A DNA stretch of 64,000 nt from a bacterium HR28 (GTDB lineage: Bacteria > Chloroflexota > Chloroflexia > Thermomicrobiales > Thermomicrobiaceae), in the NCBI GenBank assembly GCA_002898255.1, contig BEIE01000003.1, positions 1-64,000 on the forward strand. The letters are read 5' to 3'. Positions 19,609 through 27,009 of the stretch are shown here, piece after piece (within the stretch, counting starts at the first letter, position 1; the number at the start of each line of letters is the position of its first letter). Made by a program: the position numbers and the translations under genes. The notes beneath the pieces are model-generated. The model did no database searches. It had not been told where the DNA came from and saw only the letters and a program-made list of their open reading frames with translations.

Positions 19609-19740
19609 ATGGAGGGTACAGCGGAAGTTGCCAAGCTGATCCTCATGGTGCTGCTCGTCTTGCTCGTCCCCTTCCTCTTCATGTTGATCTTCGACTTGGC
19701 TACGCATCTCGGTGAACTTTTTGGACAGCGCCGTTCATGA
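19609..19740 (+). CDS. Small single-pass membrane protein, 43 residues
   Basis: The reading frame begins with ATG 19609 behind a strong AGGAGGGAG ribosome site. It encodes 43 residues dominated by one hydrophobic helix (LIMVLLVLLVPFLFMLIF-like run). The end overlaps the region of the following DUF2905 gene. It lies just after the clpB terminator and is translated with the next gene. The strong ribosome site and hydrophobic pattern support it as real, but no family is recognised. Confidence 0.55.
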   Translation: MEGTAEVAKLILMVLLVLLVPFLFMLIFDLATHLGELFGQRRS

Positions 19741-19756
19741 GGGGGCCGCGGAGGCG

Positions 19757-19981
19757 ATGGAATCGCTGCAGGCGTTCGGGCGAATGCTCATTATCTTTGG
19801 CTTACTGCTCGTCGCATTCGGTATTGTCCTACTCCTCGCTGGTCGCGTGCCTTTCCTCGGACGTCTCCCTGGGGACATCGTGTATCAGCGTGGGAACTTC
19901 ACGATCTACATTCCGCTCATGACGATGCTCTTATTGAGTCTCATCCTAACCTTGCTCCTCAACCTGCTGTTCCGCCGCTAG
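19757..19981 (+). CDS. DUF2905 family small membrane protein
   Basis: The protein has two hydrophobic helices around the conserved loop GRLPGDIVYQRGNFTIYIPL, which is the hallmark of the DUF2905 family of unknown function. The start is uncertain. ATG 19757 (MESLQAF) gives the usual family length of about 74 residues, although its GGAGG site is only two bases away. A GTG at 19712 would give 89 residues. It is adjacent to and coupled with the 43-residue membrane protein. Confidence 0.75.
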   Translation: MESLQAFGRMLIIFGLLLVAFGIVLLLAGRVPFLGRLPGDIVYQRGNFTIYIPLMTMLLLSLILTLLLNLLFRR

Positions 19982-20479
19982 CAGGTGTTACCCTGCGGGG
20001 CCGGAGAAAAGCCTACAGAGAATCTGTTGCAACGGACGTGGTTGCTGCTCCTGCACGGCTGCTCGGATGACGCGCTGCACTGACTCACCATGCGACGCGC
20101 CTAGCCTAAGTCAGGGCATCGCCGGACATTGCCTGCTCTCTGTGGGGGCTGGTGTTGCGAAGGTGACGCTGAGGCTGACAGTCACTTTTCGCCGTAGAAG
20201 CGGAACTTCTCTCTGAGTCATGACGGTGATGCGCGGCCCATCCGCCTCCGATGGGACGAGCTCCGGAGTCGGTCAGCGCGGGTGAAACTGGCATTCCATC
20301 ACCGTTCGGAGGGAGTTCTTCCCGTCATCACGCTCAACTGGCGTGCCCGAAGGCTCTCCCGTGCTCGTGGACACGTTCACCTAAAGAGTTGCTGGTTCGG
20401 CATTACCAATCAGGTCACACTGGGTGGGACGAGTGGCTCTGTCCGGGACGTGGCAACCGGTGTGATGGACGCGAAAGAG
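19982..20479. other. Intergenic stretch, no convincing gene
   Basis: About 500 bases lie between the DUF2905 gene and the terminator of the MetE-like gene. Short hairpins occur (for example GCAGG/CCTGC just after 19980), but no reading frame has a good ribosome site and protein-like composition. No RNA gene was recognised. Confidence 0.4.
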
Positions 20480-20521
20480 CAGTGCGCCGCCGGCGGTGAT
20501 CAGCTTGCCAGCGGCGCACTG
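20480..20521 (-). terminator. Terminator-like hairpin for the MetE-like gene
   Basis: CAGTGCGCCGC (20480-20490) pairs with GCGGCGCACTG (20511-20521) across a 20-base loop, an 11-bp perfect stem. On the minus strand it is followed by CTCTTTCG, a weak T tract. It lies 14 bases downstream of the stop of the minus-strand gene. Confidence 0.55.
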
Positions 20522-20534
20522 TTCACGGTGTCGT

Positions 20535-21626
20535 TCAGCCCCACACAGCCTTCGCGGTGCGAGCTACCAGCTCCAGCTTCTGCCGCTGCACTTCTGGCGT
20601 GATGCGATTTCCTTCCCACGTGGAGGCAAAGCCGCACTGTGGACTCAATGCCAATCGATCGAGTGGGACGTACTTGGCTGCCTCCATGATGCGTCGAATC
20701 AGTTCGTCTTGACTCTCGAGCCGCATCTTCTTCGTCGTCACAAGTCCCAGGACGACGACGCGATCTTCCGGGACGAAGCGCAATGGCTCGAAGGTGCCTG
20801 ATCGCTCGTCATCGTACTCCAAAAGGAAGCGGTGAAACTTGGTCTTTCGGAAGACCTTTTCTGCAATTGGATCGTAGCCACCCGAGGCATAGAACATGCT
20901 CTGGTTGTTGCCACGGCAAATGTGGAGTCCAAAGATGACGCCCTGCTTGTCGAAGCCGTCGAGGACGGCGTTATCGAGCTCAATCGTCTGATCGACAATG
21001 CGATCCGGATCCATACCGCGGATACGGTATCCTTCACGGATCTTTGGGTCCAAAAGCGCCGCGTACTGTGGGGCATCAATTTGGATGTAGGTGCAGCCGA
21101 GCCGGATCAGTTCTTCGATCTCGCGGCGGGTGATGTCGACCACATCGGCGAGGTAACTTTCCACCGTCGGGTAGGCACCAACCGACCGGTTCTTATCCCA
21201 GTACACCGCGGCCTGCATCGTGCTGATGAGTGTCACTTTGGCCACCCGGTTCGTGCGGGCACGAAGGTACGTAAACTCCTCGGCGCACATGTTTCGGCGC
21301 CAACGGAGTTTGTCCACAACGATCGGCCGCCGCACGAGATTCTCGTTCCCCTGCTCGTCGCGGAAGGTAATGGCCCAGCCGCCGAATTTGTCGAAGCCTT
21401 CCATCGCCTCGACCAGATGCCCGAAGAAGGCATAACGGCGCTGTTCGCCGTCGGTCACGACCTCGAGACCAGCCTCCTCTTGGAGGCGGATTGCTTCGTC
21501 GACTGCGCGGTCCTCGATCCGCTTAAACTCGGCGGCGGAGAGTTGTCCGGCCTCATACTGCTGGCGGGCCTCAACAAGATAGGATGGTCGGAGAAGGCTT
21601 CCGACGACGTCACTGCGATAGAACAC
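20535..21626 (-). CDS. MetE C-terminal-domain-like methyltransferase
   Basis: The 363-residue protein resembles the C-terminal catalytic half of cobalamin-independent methionine synthase, without the N-terminal half. The four zinc ligands are visible: His and Cys in LHIC, Glu in FLLEYDDE, and Cys in SPQCGFAS. FYRSDVVGSLLRP at the start and DGEQRRYAFFG near residue 60 are typical of stand-alone family members. It would use a zinc-bound thiolate to accept a methyl group; the methyl donor in this protein is unknown. The GTG at 21626 has an AAAGGATGGG site upstream. A dyad lies in the upstream divergent spacer. Confidence 0.82.
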   Translation of the reverse strand: MFYRSDVVGSLLRPSYLVEARQQYEAGQLSAAEFKRIEDRAVDEAIRLQEEAGLEVVTDGEQRRYAFFGHLVEAMEGFDKFGGWAITFRDEQGNENLVRRPIVVDKLRWRRNMCAEEFTYLRARTNRVAKVTLISTMQAAVYWDKNRSVGAYPTVESYLADVVDITRREIEELIRLGCTYIQIDAPQYAALLDPKIREGYRIRGMDPDRIVDQTIELDNAVLDGFDKQGVIFGLHICRGNNQSMFYASGGYDPIAEKVFRKTKFHRFLLEYDDERSGTFEPLRFVPEDRVVVLGLVTTKKMRLESQDELIRRIMEAAKYVPLDRLALSPQCGFASTWEGNRITPEVQRQKLELVARTAKAVWG

Positions 21627-21761
21627 GATCCCATCCTTTCGTCTGTTGCTCTCCTGCGCCAGTGTGGCGCTCGCCGAATAGGATAACTGACTCGGGTGAG
21701 TGCTGAACAGAAGGGGACGGCTCGCCTCCGGCATATCAGAAAGACGAGAGTGCACCCCAGT

Positions 21762-21775
21762 GATCAACATTGATC
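21762..21775. promoter_or_regulatory. Candidate operator, GATCAA-CA-TTGATC
   Basis: A perfect inverted repeat with a two-base centre sits in the divergent spacer between the MetE-like gene and the alcohol dehydrogenase. Such short symmetric sites are typical of dimeric regulators, but no regulator can be assigned. The rest of the spacer (21627-21982) holds additional short repeats, including CTGTT-N9-AACAG near 21920, and no gene. Confidence 0.3.
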
Positions 21776-21982
21776 GGAAGGTGTGGGGACGAAACTGGGA
21801 TCGGCCGTAGGGGATAGCCCGACGCTGACTGCAAGCGCCTGGAAAAGAGCATGAGCGATAGCGTGCCCGGGTGTTCAGCTATGGTGAACGTGCGTGTTGA
21901 AGGAGCTCAGGACGCCTGTTACCGTACCGAACAGACGAAGTTGTTTCATGTCTAAAGACAGGCGATGTAGGGAAGGTGCTCC

Positions 21983-23098
21983 ATGAAGACGCGTGCGGCG
22001 GTTCTCTACGGCCCGACCCGATCGTTCAGTATCGAAGAGCTTGAGTTGGACGAGCCGAAGGAGGGCGAGGTCCTGGTCAAACTGGTGGCGACCGGACTCT
22101 GTCACTCCGACTGGCACTTCGCCAAAGGCGAGGCACCGGTGCGTTTCCCGATGGTCGTGGGCCATGAAGGTGCGGGGATCATCGAGAAGGTCGGACCCGG
22201 TGTCACCGACCTCAAGCCTGGCGACCATGTCGTCCTCTGCTACATCCCAGCTTGTGGCAAGTGCCGCTGGTGCTTGAGCGGGCTGGCCGCCATTTGTGAT
22301 CGTGGCATTTTGATTGCTCAAGGGACGCAACTGGACGGCACGTTCCGCTTGCACAACCAAGCTGGTGAAGACATTGCCCAGTTTGCACTCGTTTCGGCGT
22401 TCAGTGAGTACACGGTCTGCCCGGTGGACTCGGTCATTAAGATCGATCCGGATCTCCCGTTGGATCGGGCGTGTCTTGTCGGCTGCGCGGTCCCCACCGG
22501 CTGGGGTGCAGCCGTCAACCGCGCCCGTGTCCGCCCTGGAGAGACGGTGGCGATCTTCGGCACTGGTGGAGTCGGGATGAACGCGGTGCAGGGTGCCGCC
22601 ATGGCCGGGGCGGAGAAGGTGATCGCGATCGATCTGGTCGACTGGAAGTTGGAGAAGGCCAAGGAGTTTGGGGCCACACACACCATCAACCCCACGCGGG
22701 AGGATCCAGTCCAGCGGATCATGGACATTACCCACGGCGTCGGCGCCGACGCCACAATCTTGACGGTTTCGTTGGTGACTGCCGATGTGATTGGTACTGC
22801 GGTTCGGGCAACCCGCAAAGCGGGACGAACCGTGATTGTTGGGGCATCAGACCGACGGATGCAGCGTATGAACATTACTCCGGTCGATTTCATGCTACTC
22901 GCGAAGGAAATTGTCGGGACAATCTTCGGCCACAATGTGCCGCGTGTGGATATCCCGCGCTTGCTGAGTCTCTATCGCGACGGAAAGCTGAAGCTGGACG
23001 AGCTCGTGACGAAGCGTTATCGGCTGGACGAAATTAATCAGGCTTTCCTGGATCTCGAGGAAGGTCGGTTAATTCGGGGTGTTCTAGTCTTTGATTGA
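21983..23098 (+). CDS. Zinc-dependent alcohol dehydrogenase (NDMA-dependent type)
   Basis: The 371-residue protein is a medium-chain dehydrogenase. The catalytic zinc Cys and His occur in GLCHSDWH and GHEGAG. The structural zinc cluster is CGKCRWC followed by a distant Cys. The NAD-binding motif is GTGGVGMNAVQG with an acidic residue after VIAID, favouring NAD. Sequence style matches the class III-like, NDMA-dependent alcohol dehydrogenases of actinobacteria and Chloroflexota. These bind NAD tightly and may use mycofactocin or another acceptor, though no mycofactocin genes are in view. It oxidises primary alcohols or formaldehyde adducts. The ATG at 21983 lies downstream of a long spacer. Confidence 0.88.
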   Translation: MKTRAAVLYGPTRSFSIEELELDEPKEGEVLVKLVATGLCHSDWHFAKGEAPVRFPMVVGHEGAGIIEKVGPGVTDLKPGDHVVLCYIPACGKCRWCLSGLAAICDRGILIAQGTQLDGTFRLHNQAGEDIAQFALVSAFSEYTVCPVDSVIKIDPDLPLDRACLVGCAVPTGWGAAVNRARVRPGETVAIFGTGGVGMNAVQGAAMAGAEKVIAIDLVDWKLEKAKEFGATHTINPTREDPVQRIMDITHGVGADATILTVSLVTADVIGTAVRATRKAGRTVIVGASDRRMQRMNITPVDFMLLAKEIVGTIFGHNVPRVDIPRLLSLYRDGKLKLDELVTKRYRLDEINQAFLDLEEGRLIRGVLVFD

Positions 23099-23419
23099 GG
23101 AGGACGCAAAGCGGTTATGGCCAACGTTGCGCGCTGTGGCCTGGAAGGTTGGCACGAGCGAGGCCAGATCGTGTTCGCTCATACCGTTTGCGTCTGACGG
23201 GATGTGCACGGTAAGACGAAGTGTCTCTTTTGGCCCCTGGGCAAGTGAGGTGAAGTGTCGGTGGCGGACGGAGCAACGGTAGCTGGACGAGGAGTCAGTC
23301 AGCTGGCGATGTGCCATACGTGAACTCGGGAGTTCTATCTGCGCTTCGGATCCCAAGTGGTGCTGCGTAGGATGGGCTGTATGGGACAGGCATTGAGATC
23401 CGGAGGACGAAGAACTCCC
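23099..23419. other. Spacer upstream of the aroF leader, no supported gene
   Basis: About 320 bases lie between the alcohol dehydrogenase stop and the aroF promoter. A GAGGAGG site near the alcohol dehydrogenase stop is followed by a short 26-codon frame from ATG 23117. A long minus-strand frame also exists. Neither shows protein-like patterns or conservation that can be judged by eye, so no gene is called. Confidence 0.3.
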
Positions 23420-23448
23420 TTGACAGCGGGAGCTGTGAGGGCTATAGT
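23420..23448 (+). promoter_or_regulatory. aroF promoter, TTGACA-N17-TATAGT
   Basis: TTGACA (23420-23425) and TATAGT (23443-23448) are separated by exactly 17 bases, which is close to the sigma-70 optimum. Transcription would start near 23455, only about four bases upstream of the leader-peptide ATG at 23459. No Shine-Dalgarno lies in that short space, so the leader peptide would be translated from a nearly leaderless transcript. Confidence 0.7.
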
Positions 23449-23458
23449 GATCAACGCT

Positions 23459-23551
23459 ATGGGTAGTGTGTCGCTTCAGCACCAGGTTTGGTTTGCGTAC
23501 TACTTTACCCCGCCGGCGTTGCTGGCGGGGCGCCGGGTGTTGAAGCGCTGA
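23459..23551 (+). CDS. Aromatic leader peptide of aroF
   Basis: This 30-residue frame contains the segment VWFAYYFTPPALLAGRRVLK. Trp11, Phe12, Tyr14, Tyr15 and Phe16 place five aromatic residues within six positions, exactly the codons that would sense tryptophan, phenylalanine and tyrosine. The two Pro codons that follow and the rest of the peptide lie over RNA that can form alternative helices. It ends with TGA 30 bases before an intrinsic terminator and 98 bases upstream of aroF. This is the arrangement of classical attenuation leaders. The sequence shows the frame, the codon cluster and the RNA structures; the regulatory outcome is inferred. Confidence 0.75.
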   Translation: MGSVSLQHQVWFAYYFTPPALLAGRRVLKR

Positions 23552-23583
23552 CCCCGTAGCCCGAAAAGCCAGTAACGCCGGCG
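23508..23583 (+). promoter_or_regulatory. Attenuator helix arms upstream of aroF
   Basis: CGCCGGCGTTGCTGGC (23511-23526), inside the leader frame, pairs with GCCAGTAACGCCGGCG (23568-23583) over 16 consecutive pairs with one G-U wobble. The 5' arm begins a few bases after the Tyr-Tyr-Phe codons. A competing local hairpin pairs CCCCGCC (23508-23514) with GGCGGGG (23524-23530). The 3' arm shares its last three bases with the foot of the downstream terminator stem. Forming the long helix would therefore remove three G-C pairs next to the U-run and weaken termination. Which state follows ribosome stalling cannot be settled from sequence alone. Confidence 0.65.
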
Positions 23584-23618
23584 AGCAGAGGTCGTCACCT
23601 CTGCTCGCTTCGTTTTAT
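23581..23618 (+). terminator. Intrinsic terminator of the aroF attenuator
   Basis: GCGAGCAGAGGT (23581-23592) and ACCTCTGCTCGC (23597-23608) form a 12-bp stem with a CGTC loop, followed by TTCGTTTTAT. It precedes the aroF start by about 30 bases and cannot be the end of any upstream gene, so it is a within-operon attenuator. The foot of the stem overlaps the 3' arm of the long-range helix. Confidence 0.85.
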
Positions 23619-23648
23619 GGAGAACCATAAGGGAAGGGAGCTGAGGCG

Positions 23649-24671
23649 ATGATTCTTCGGCTGCGGCCCGATGTTGATCCGCATCACCAGCAGGCACTGT
23701 TGGACGACTTACACCGTTGGGGTTTCACAGTCACGACACTGACGCGGGGCGGCCAACCGGTCTTTGCAGTGAATGGGCAGGGAATGCCGGCAGATGTTGC
23801 AGCGGAACTCGCAAGTTACCCGGGCGTCGAGGCAGTCGTGACTCCTTCTCAGCCATACCGTTTGGCGGCTCGCGCGAGTCGACCGCGAGGAACGATCGTA
23901 CGAGTTGGTGACGTTGTCATCGGAAGTCATGAGCCGGTTATCATCGCCGGGCCCTGCACGGTTGAGAATCGAGAGCAGCTGCTCCGTACTGCAGAAGCGG
24001 TGCGGGAAGCAGGTGCATCGTTACTGCGAGGGGGCGCATTCAAGCCACGAACTTCCCCATACAGCTTCCAAGGCCTCGGCGAGCGTGGCTTGGAACTCCT
24101 AGCGGAGGCACGGGAGCGGACCGGACTACCGATCGTGACGGAGGTCTTGGATACCGAGCAGGTCGATCTTGTCGCTCAATATGCAGACATGCTCCAGATT
24201 GGCAGCCGGAACATGATGAACTTCGCACTTCTGCGGAAGGTGGCGGCAACTGGGAAACCGGTTCTCCTGAAGCGGGGTTTTGCCGCCACCATTGAGGAAT
24301 GGCTGCTCGCTGCGGAATACCTCCTTGCTGGAGGGAACGATCAGGTGGTCCTCTGCGAGCGAGGGGTGCGGAGTTTCGAGCCAGCCACGCGATTCATGCT
24401 CGATCTCAATGCAGTCCCGCTGGTGCGCCAGTTGAGCCATCTGCCAGTGATTGTCGACCCGAGTCATGGGACGGGGCGGCGTGAACTGGTGCCTCCTATG
24501 TCGCTTGCAGCGATTGCTGCTGGAGCGCATGGCCTTCTCGTTGAGGTTCATGTCGAACCAGATGCCGCGCTCGTCGATGGTCGCCAGTCGATCGATCCCG
24601 CCACGCTTGCGAGCATCGTTCGGCGAGTGCGGGCGCTCAGCGAGCTCGCTGAGGAACTTGTGACTGCCTGA
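23649..24671 (+). CDS. aroF: 3-deoxy-7-phosphoheptulonate (DAHP) synthase, type I-beta
   Basis: DAHP synthase condenses phosphoenolpyruvate and erythrose 4-phosphate, the committed step of the shikimate pathway to aromatic amino acids. The N-terminal ~70 residues form the small ferredoxin-like domain typical of the I-beta class. The barrel follows with AGPCTVENREQ (metal Cys), GGAFKPRTSPYSFQG, QIGSRNMMNF, KRGFAATIEEW and VDPSHGTGRRE (metal His). VEVHVEPDAA follows. The 340-residue length is normal. The ATG at 23649 has AAGGGAGCTGAGGCG upstream. The upstream leader peptide and terminator provide transcriptional control. It ends one base before the convergent stop of the kinase-like gene. Confidence 0.95.
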   Translation: MILRLRPDVDPHHQQALLDDLHRWGFTVTTLTRGGQPVFAVNGQGMPADVAAELASYPGVEAVVTPSQPYRLAARASRPRGTIVRVGDVVIGSHEPVIIAGPCTVENREQLLRTAEAVREAGASLLRGGAFKPRTSPYSFQGLGERGLELLAEARERTGLPIVTEVLDTEQVDLVAQYADMLQIGSRNMMNFALLRKVAATGKPVLLKRGFAATIEEWLLAAEYLLAGGNDQVVLCERGVRSFEPATRFMLDLNAVPLVRQLSHLPVIVDPSHGTGRRELVPPMSLAAIAAGAHGLLVEVHVEPDAALVDGRQSIDPATLASIVRRVRALSELAEELVTA

Positions 24672-24672
24672 A

Positions 24673-25656
24673 TCAGAGGTACGCCATTGCGGCCAGTCCA
24701 GAGCGCGCGGCCCGATGGGCGCTCTCGAGGGTCCGCACTACCCCGAGCGGATCGCGGGGCCCCCCACTGAACGCGTGCGAGGCGCGGGCGGTCCAGGCGA
24801 TGAGAGTTCGCTCGACGATATCGAGCAACGCGCGGGCGGGTGCATCAGCCAGAGTCGAGCCACCTGCCTGTAAGTAGCTGGCTTGCACAACGGAGAGAAA
24901 AAGCGCGCGGACGGCGGAGTCAAATGGCGCAAGTTCAAAGAGTAGGCCCGCAAAGTCTGCGGCCGCGGGGCGAAGAGCGAGCTGCTCCCAACCGAAAGCG
25001 CAGCTCACCTCACCGCTCTCAACAAAGACAGTCGTCAGCGGAAAGTGTCCGAGCGTTGGTACAAGGGGTGCGCTGACATGTAATTGGTCGTCGATCCAGT
25101 CGAGGATGCCCTCGAGCGTGCCCCGCAACGAGTCTGGAGCGTCGCGTATTACCTCGCGGAGTGTCGCAATGCGGCTACGGTCGCGCTCAGCAGTACGCTC
25201 TGCGGTTGCCTCGATGCCGAGTGCGCTGGACGGGGTGCGATGCAGCTGTACCAAGAACCGGGCCAGGCTTACCGCGGCGGCACTGATCTGCCATGGAGCA
25301 TCACACTCGCGCAAGACCTCGGTGAGTGCGGTTCCCGAAGGGAGCGAGCAGAGGAAGAGCACGTTTTCAGGGCCTTCAGCCACGCTGCGGATCGTTGGCG
25401 TCGGTAATCCGGCAGACGTCGCGATGGCGTACGAGGTTGTGGGAGTGGAGTACTCCAATGTTCGGGGAACGAGAAGTGCCAGCAGAGAAAGGGTACTCCG
25501 ACTCTTGTCGGAGCGGTCACGGAAGATGACGTGCCAGGCGTTCCGTCGGAATGAGGGCAGCGGGCGAAATTCTGTAAGTATCACCTGCTGCGCGGGGATG
25601 AGACGAGCGAGGGCGGCGTCCAAAAGTTCGGGGTGCGGGAACGTGTGTGACTCCAT
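24673..25656 (-). CDS. Aminoglycoside-phosphotransferase-fold protein, likely inactive
   Basis: The 327-residue protein has the overall pattern of APH/choline-kinase-like proteins, with a LARFLVQLHRTPSSALG helix before the catalytic loop. At the positions expected for the catalytic HGD and the later DWE, it reads GHFPLTTVFV and FGWEQLALRPAAADFAGL. The catalytic Asp and the metal-binding Asp are therefore both absent. It is probably a pseudokinase or a heavily diverged member rather than an active enzyme. The ATG at 25656 has a GAGGAG site. It is convergent with aroF with only one base between the stop codons. The fold assignment is itself tentative. Confidence 0.45.
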   Translation of the reverse strand: MESHTFPHPELLDAALARLIPAQQVILTEFRPLPSFRRNAWHVIFRDRSDKSRSTLSLLALLVPRTLEYSTPTTSYAIATSAGLPTPTIRSVAEGPENVLFLCSLPSGTALTEVLRECDAPWQISAAAVSLARFLVQLHRTPSSALGIEATAERTAERDRSRIATLREVIRDAPDSLRGTLEGILDWIDDQLHVSAPLVPTLGHFPLTTVFVESGEVSCAFGWEQLALRPAAADFAGLLFELAPFDSAVRALFLSVVQASYLQAGGSTLADAPARALLDIVERTLIAWTARASHAFSGGPRDPLGVVRTLESAHRAARSGLAAMAYL

Positions 25657-25797
25657 AATAGACTCCTCGTAATTCAACGACACGAATCGGCTTCACTGCC
25701 GAGGATAACCTGTTCACGCATACTTTCCCACCGACTCGTTACAATGACGCGGCGGTGGAAGAGATGGAGTTTTGAGAAAGGAAACGCGGAGATCTCG

Positions 25798-27009
25798 TTG
25801 CGCGTCCTGGTTGTTTCGCCATTATTGCCCTACCCAGTGAGAACGGGGGGAGCGCTGCGTATCTGGCAGCTACTCCGCGCTCTCGCGTTGGAGCATGATG
25901 TCACGCTACTGGCCAGTACTCCACCCGCGGTACAGTGGGATGAGGCTTGCGAGGCACTAGCTCCGATTCGTCTCCTCCGGGTACCAAGCGCCTGGACTCC
26001 GGGTGAGGGACCAACGCTCGCGAAGCGAGTTCGTCAACTGCGCTCGCTTTTCTCGCGGCGATCCGCCTTTTACTGGACGTTCGCGTGGCCGCTTGCTCCT
26101 GTCGTCCGGAAACTAGGGGAGCATGCATTCGATGTGGTGCAGGTGGAATATGGACCTTTAGGCCTGTTGCCATTTTCACCGGAGATGCCGCTTGTCCTCG
26201 ACGCGCACAACGTGGAGTACCGGGTGCTGGAGCGTATTGCTGGGCAAGCCTCCGTGTGGCGCCGACTGTGGCTACGCCTGGAGACTGCTCGTGTTCGGCG
26301 GGATGAGCGGGCGGCTTGGCGACGAGCGACGTGGTGTCTTGCCACGTCCCGTGTCGATGCACAAGAGATTGCTGCGGTCAGCGAAGCACGCGTAGCGGTC
26401 GTGCCGAACGGCGTCGAGTTGGACCGTTATCCATTGCAACCCCCTGAACTTGCGGAGCCAGATCATGTGCTTTTTGTCGGGAGCTTTCGGTACTGGCCGA
26501 ACGTGGACGGAATACGCTGGTTCGCCGAACAGGTCTGGCCGCGCATCGTCCGGTGTCGGCCAGCGGCGCGGCTAAGCCTAGTCGGCTTCGATCCTCCTGC
26601 GGAGGTGCGGCGTCTCGAAAGGATACCCGGGGTTGTGGTCGTCGGAACCGTGCCGGACGTACGGCCCTGGCTCGCCCGGGCGAGTGTCGTCGTCGTGCCG
26701 CTGCGCGCGGGAAGCGGGACGCGCCTGAAACTCCTGGAGGCGCTCGCAGTGGGGAAAGCTGTGGTCTCCACGCGGCTTGGGGCCGAGGGGGTGGAGTGCG
26801 AACATGGGCGCCATCTCCTCCTCGCGGACGAGCCGCAGGCATTCGCCGAGAGTGTCTTGTCCTTGCTGGCTTCTCCGGAACAGCGGCTGGCGCTCGGTAG
26901 GGCGGGGCGGCGGCTTGTTGTGGAGGAGTACGCTTGGGAGCGGATTGCCGAGAAACTTCTCGCTGTCTACCGCCGCCTTGCGAGCGAAAATGGTGGTTCC
27001 GGCACGTAG
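25798..27009 (+). CDS. GT4-family glycosyltransferase
   Basis: The protein shows a two-Rossmann GT-B layout. The N-terminus reads RVLVVSPLLPYPVRTGGALR, and the donor-binding half carries FVGSFRYWPNVDGIRWF, VVVPLRAGSGTRLKLLEALA and GKAVVSTRLGAEGVE. The RLKLLEALA Glu region is the typical EX7E-like donor site of GT4 enzymes. It likely adds a sugar to a cell-surface polymer or lipid in the cytoplasm. TTG 25798 is chosen since GGAG lies six bases upstream and the family motif starts there; ATG 25744 is an in-frame alternative. The last 43 bases overlap the convergent broken DUF429 gene. Confidence 0.82.
   Translation: MRVLVVSPLLPYPVRTGGALRIWQLLRALALEHDVTLLASTPPAVQWDEACEALAPIRLLRVPSAWTPGEGPTLAKRVRQLRSLFSRRSAFYWTFAWPLAPVVRKLGEHAFDVVQVEYGPLGLLPFSPEMPLVLDAHNVEYRVLERIAGQASVWRRLWLRLETARVRRDERAAWRRATWCLATSRVDAQEIAAVSEARVAVVPNGVELDRYPLQPPELAEPDHVLFVGSFRYWPNVDGIRWFAEQVWPRIVRCRPAARLSLVGFDPPAEVRRLERIPGVVVVGTVPDVRPWLARASVVVVPLRAGSGTRLKLLEALAVGKAVVSTRLGAEGVECEHGRHLLLADEPQAFAESVLSLLASPEQRLALGRAGRRLVVEEYAWERIAEKLLAVYRRLASENGGSGT

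Noticed and set aside
20241-20479. Plus-strand frames in the spacer before the MetE-like gene
   Set aside because: No ribosome site and Arg/Ser-rich composition; probably chance.
23084-23482. Minus-strand frame of 132 codons opposite the aroF leader
   Set aside because: Composition is Ser/His-rich without a recognisable domain, and the opposite strand has the promoter and leader; likely chance.
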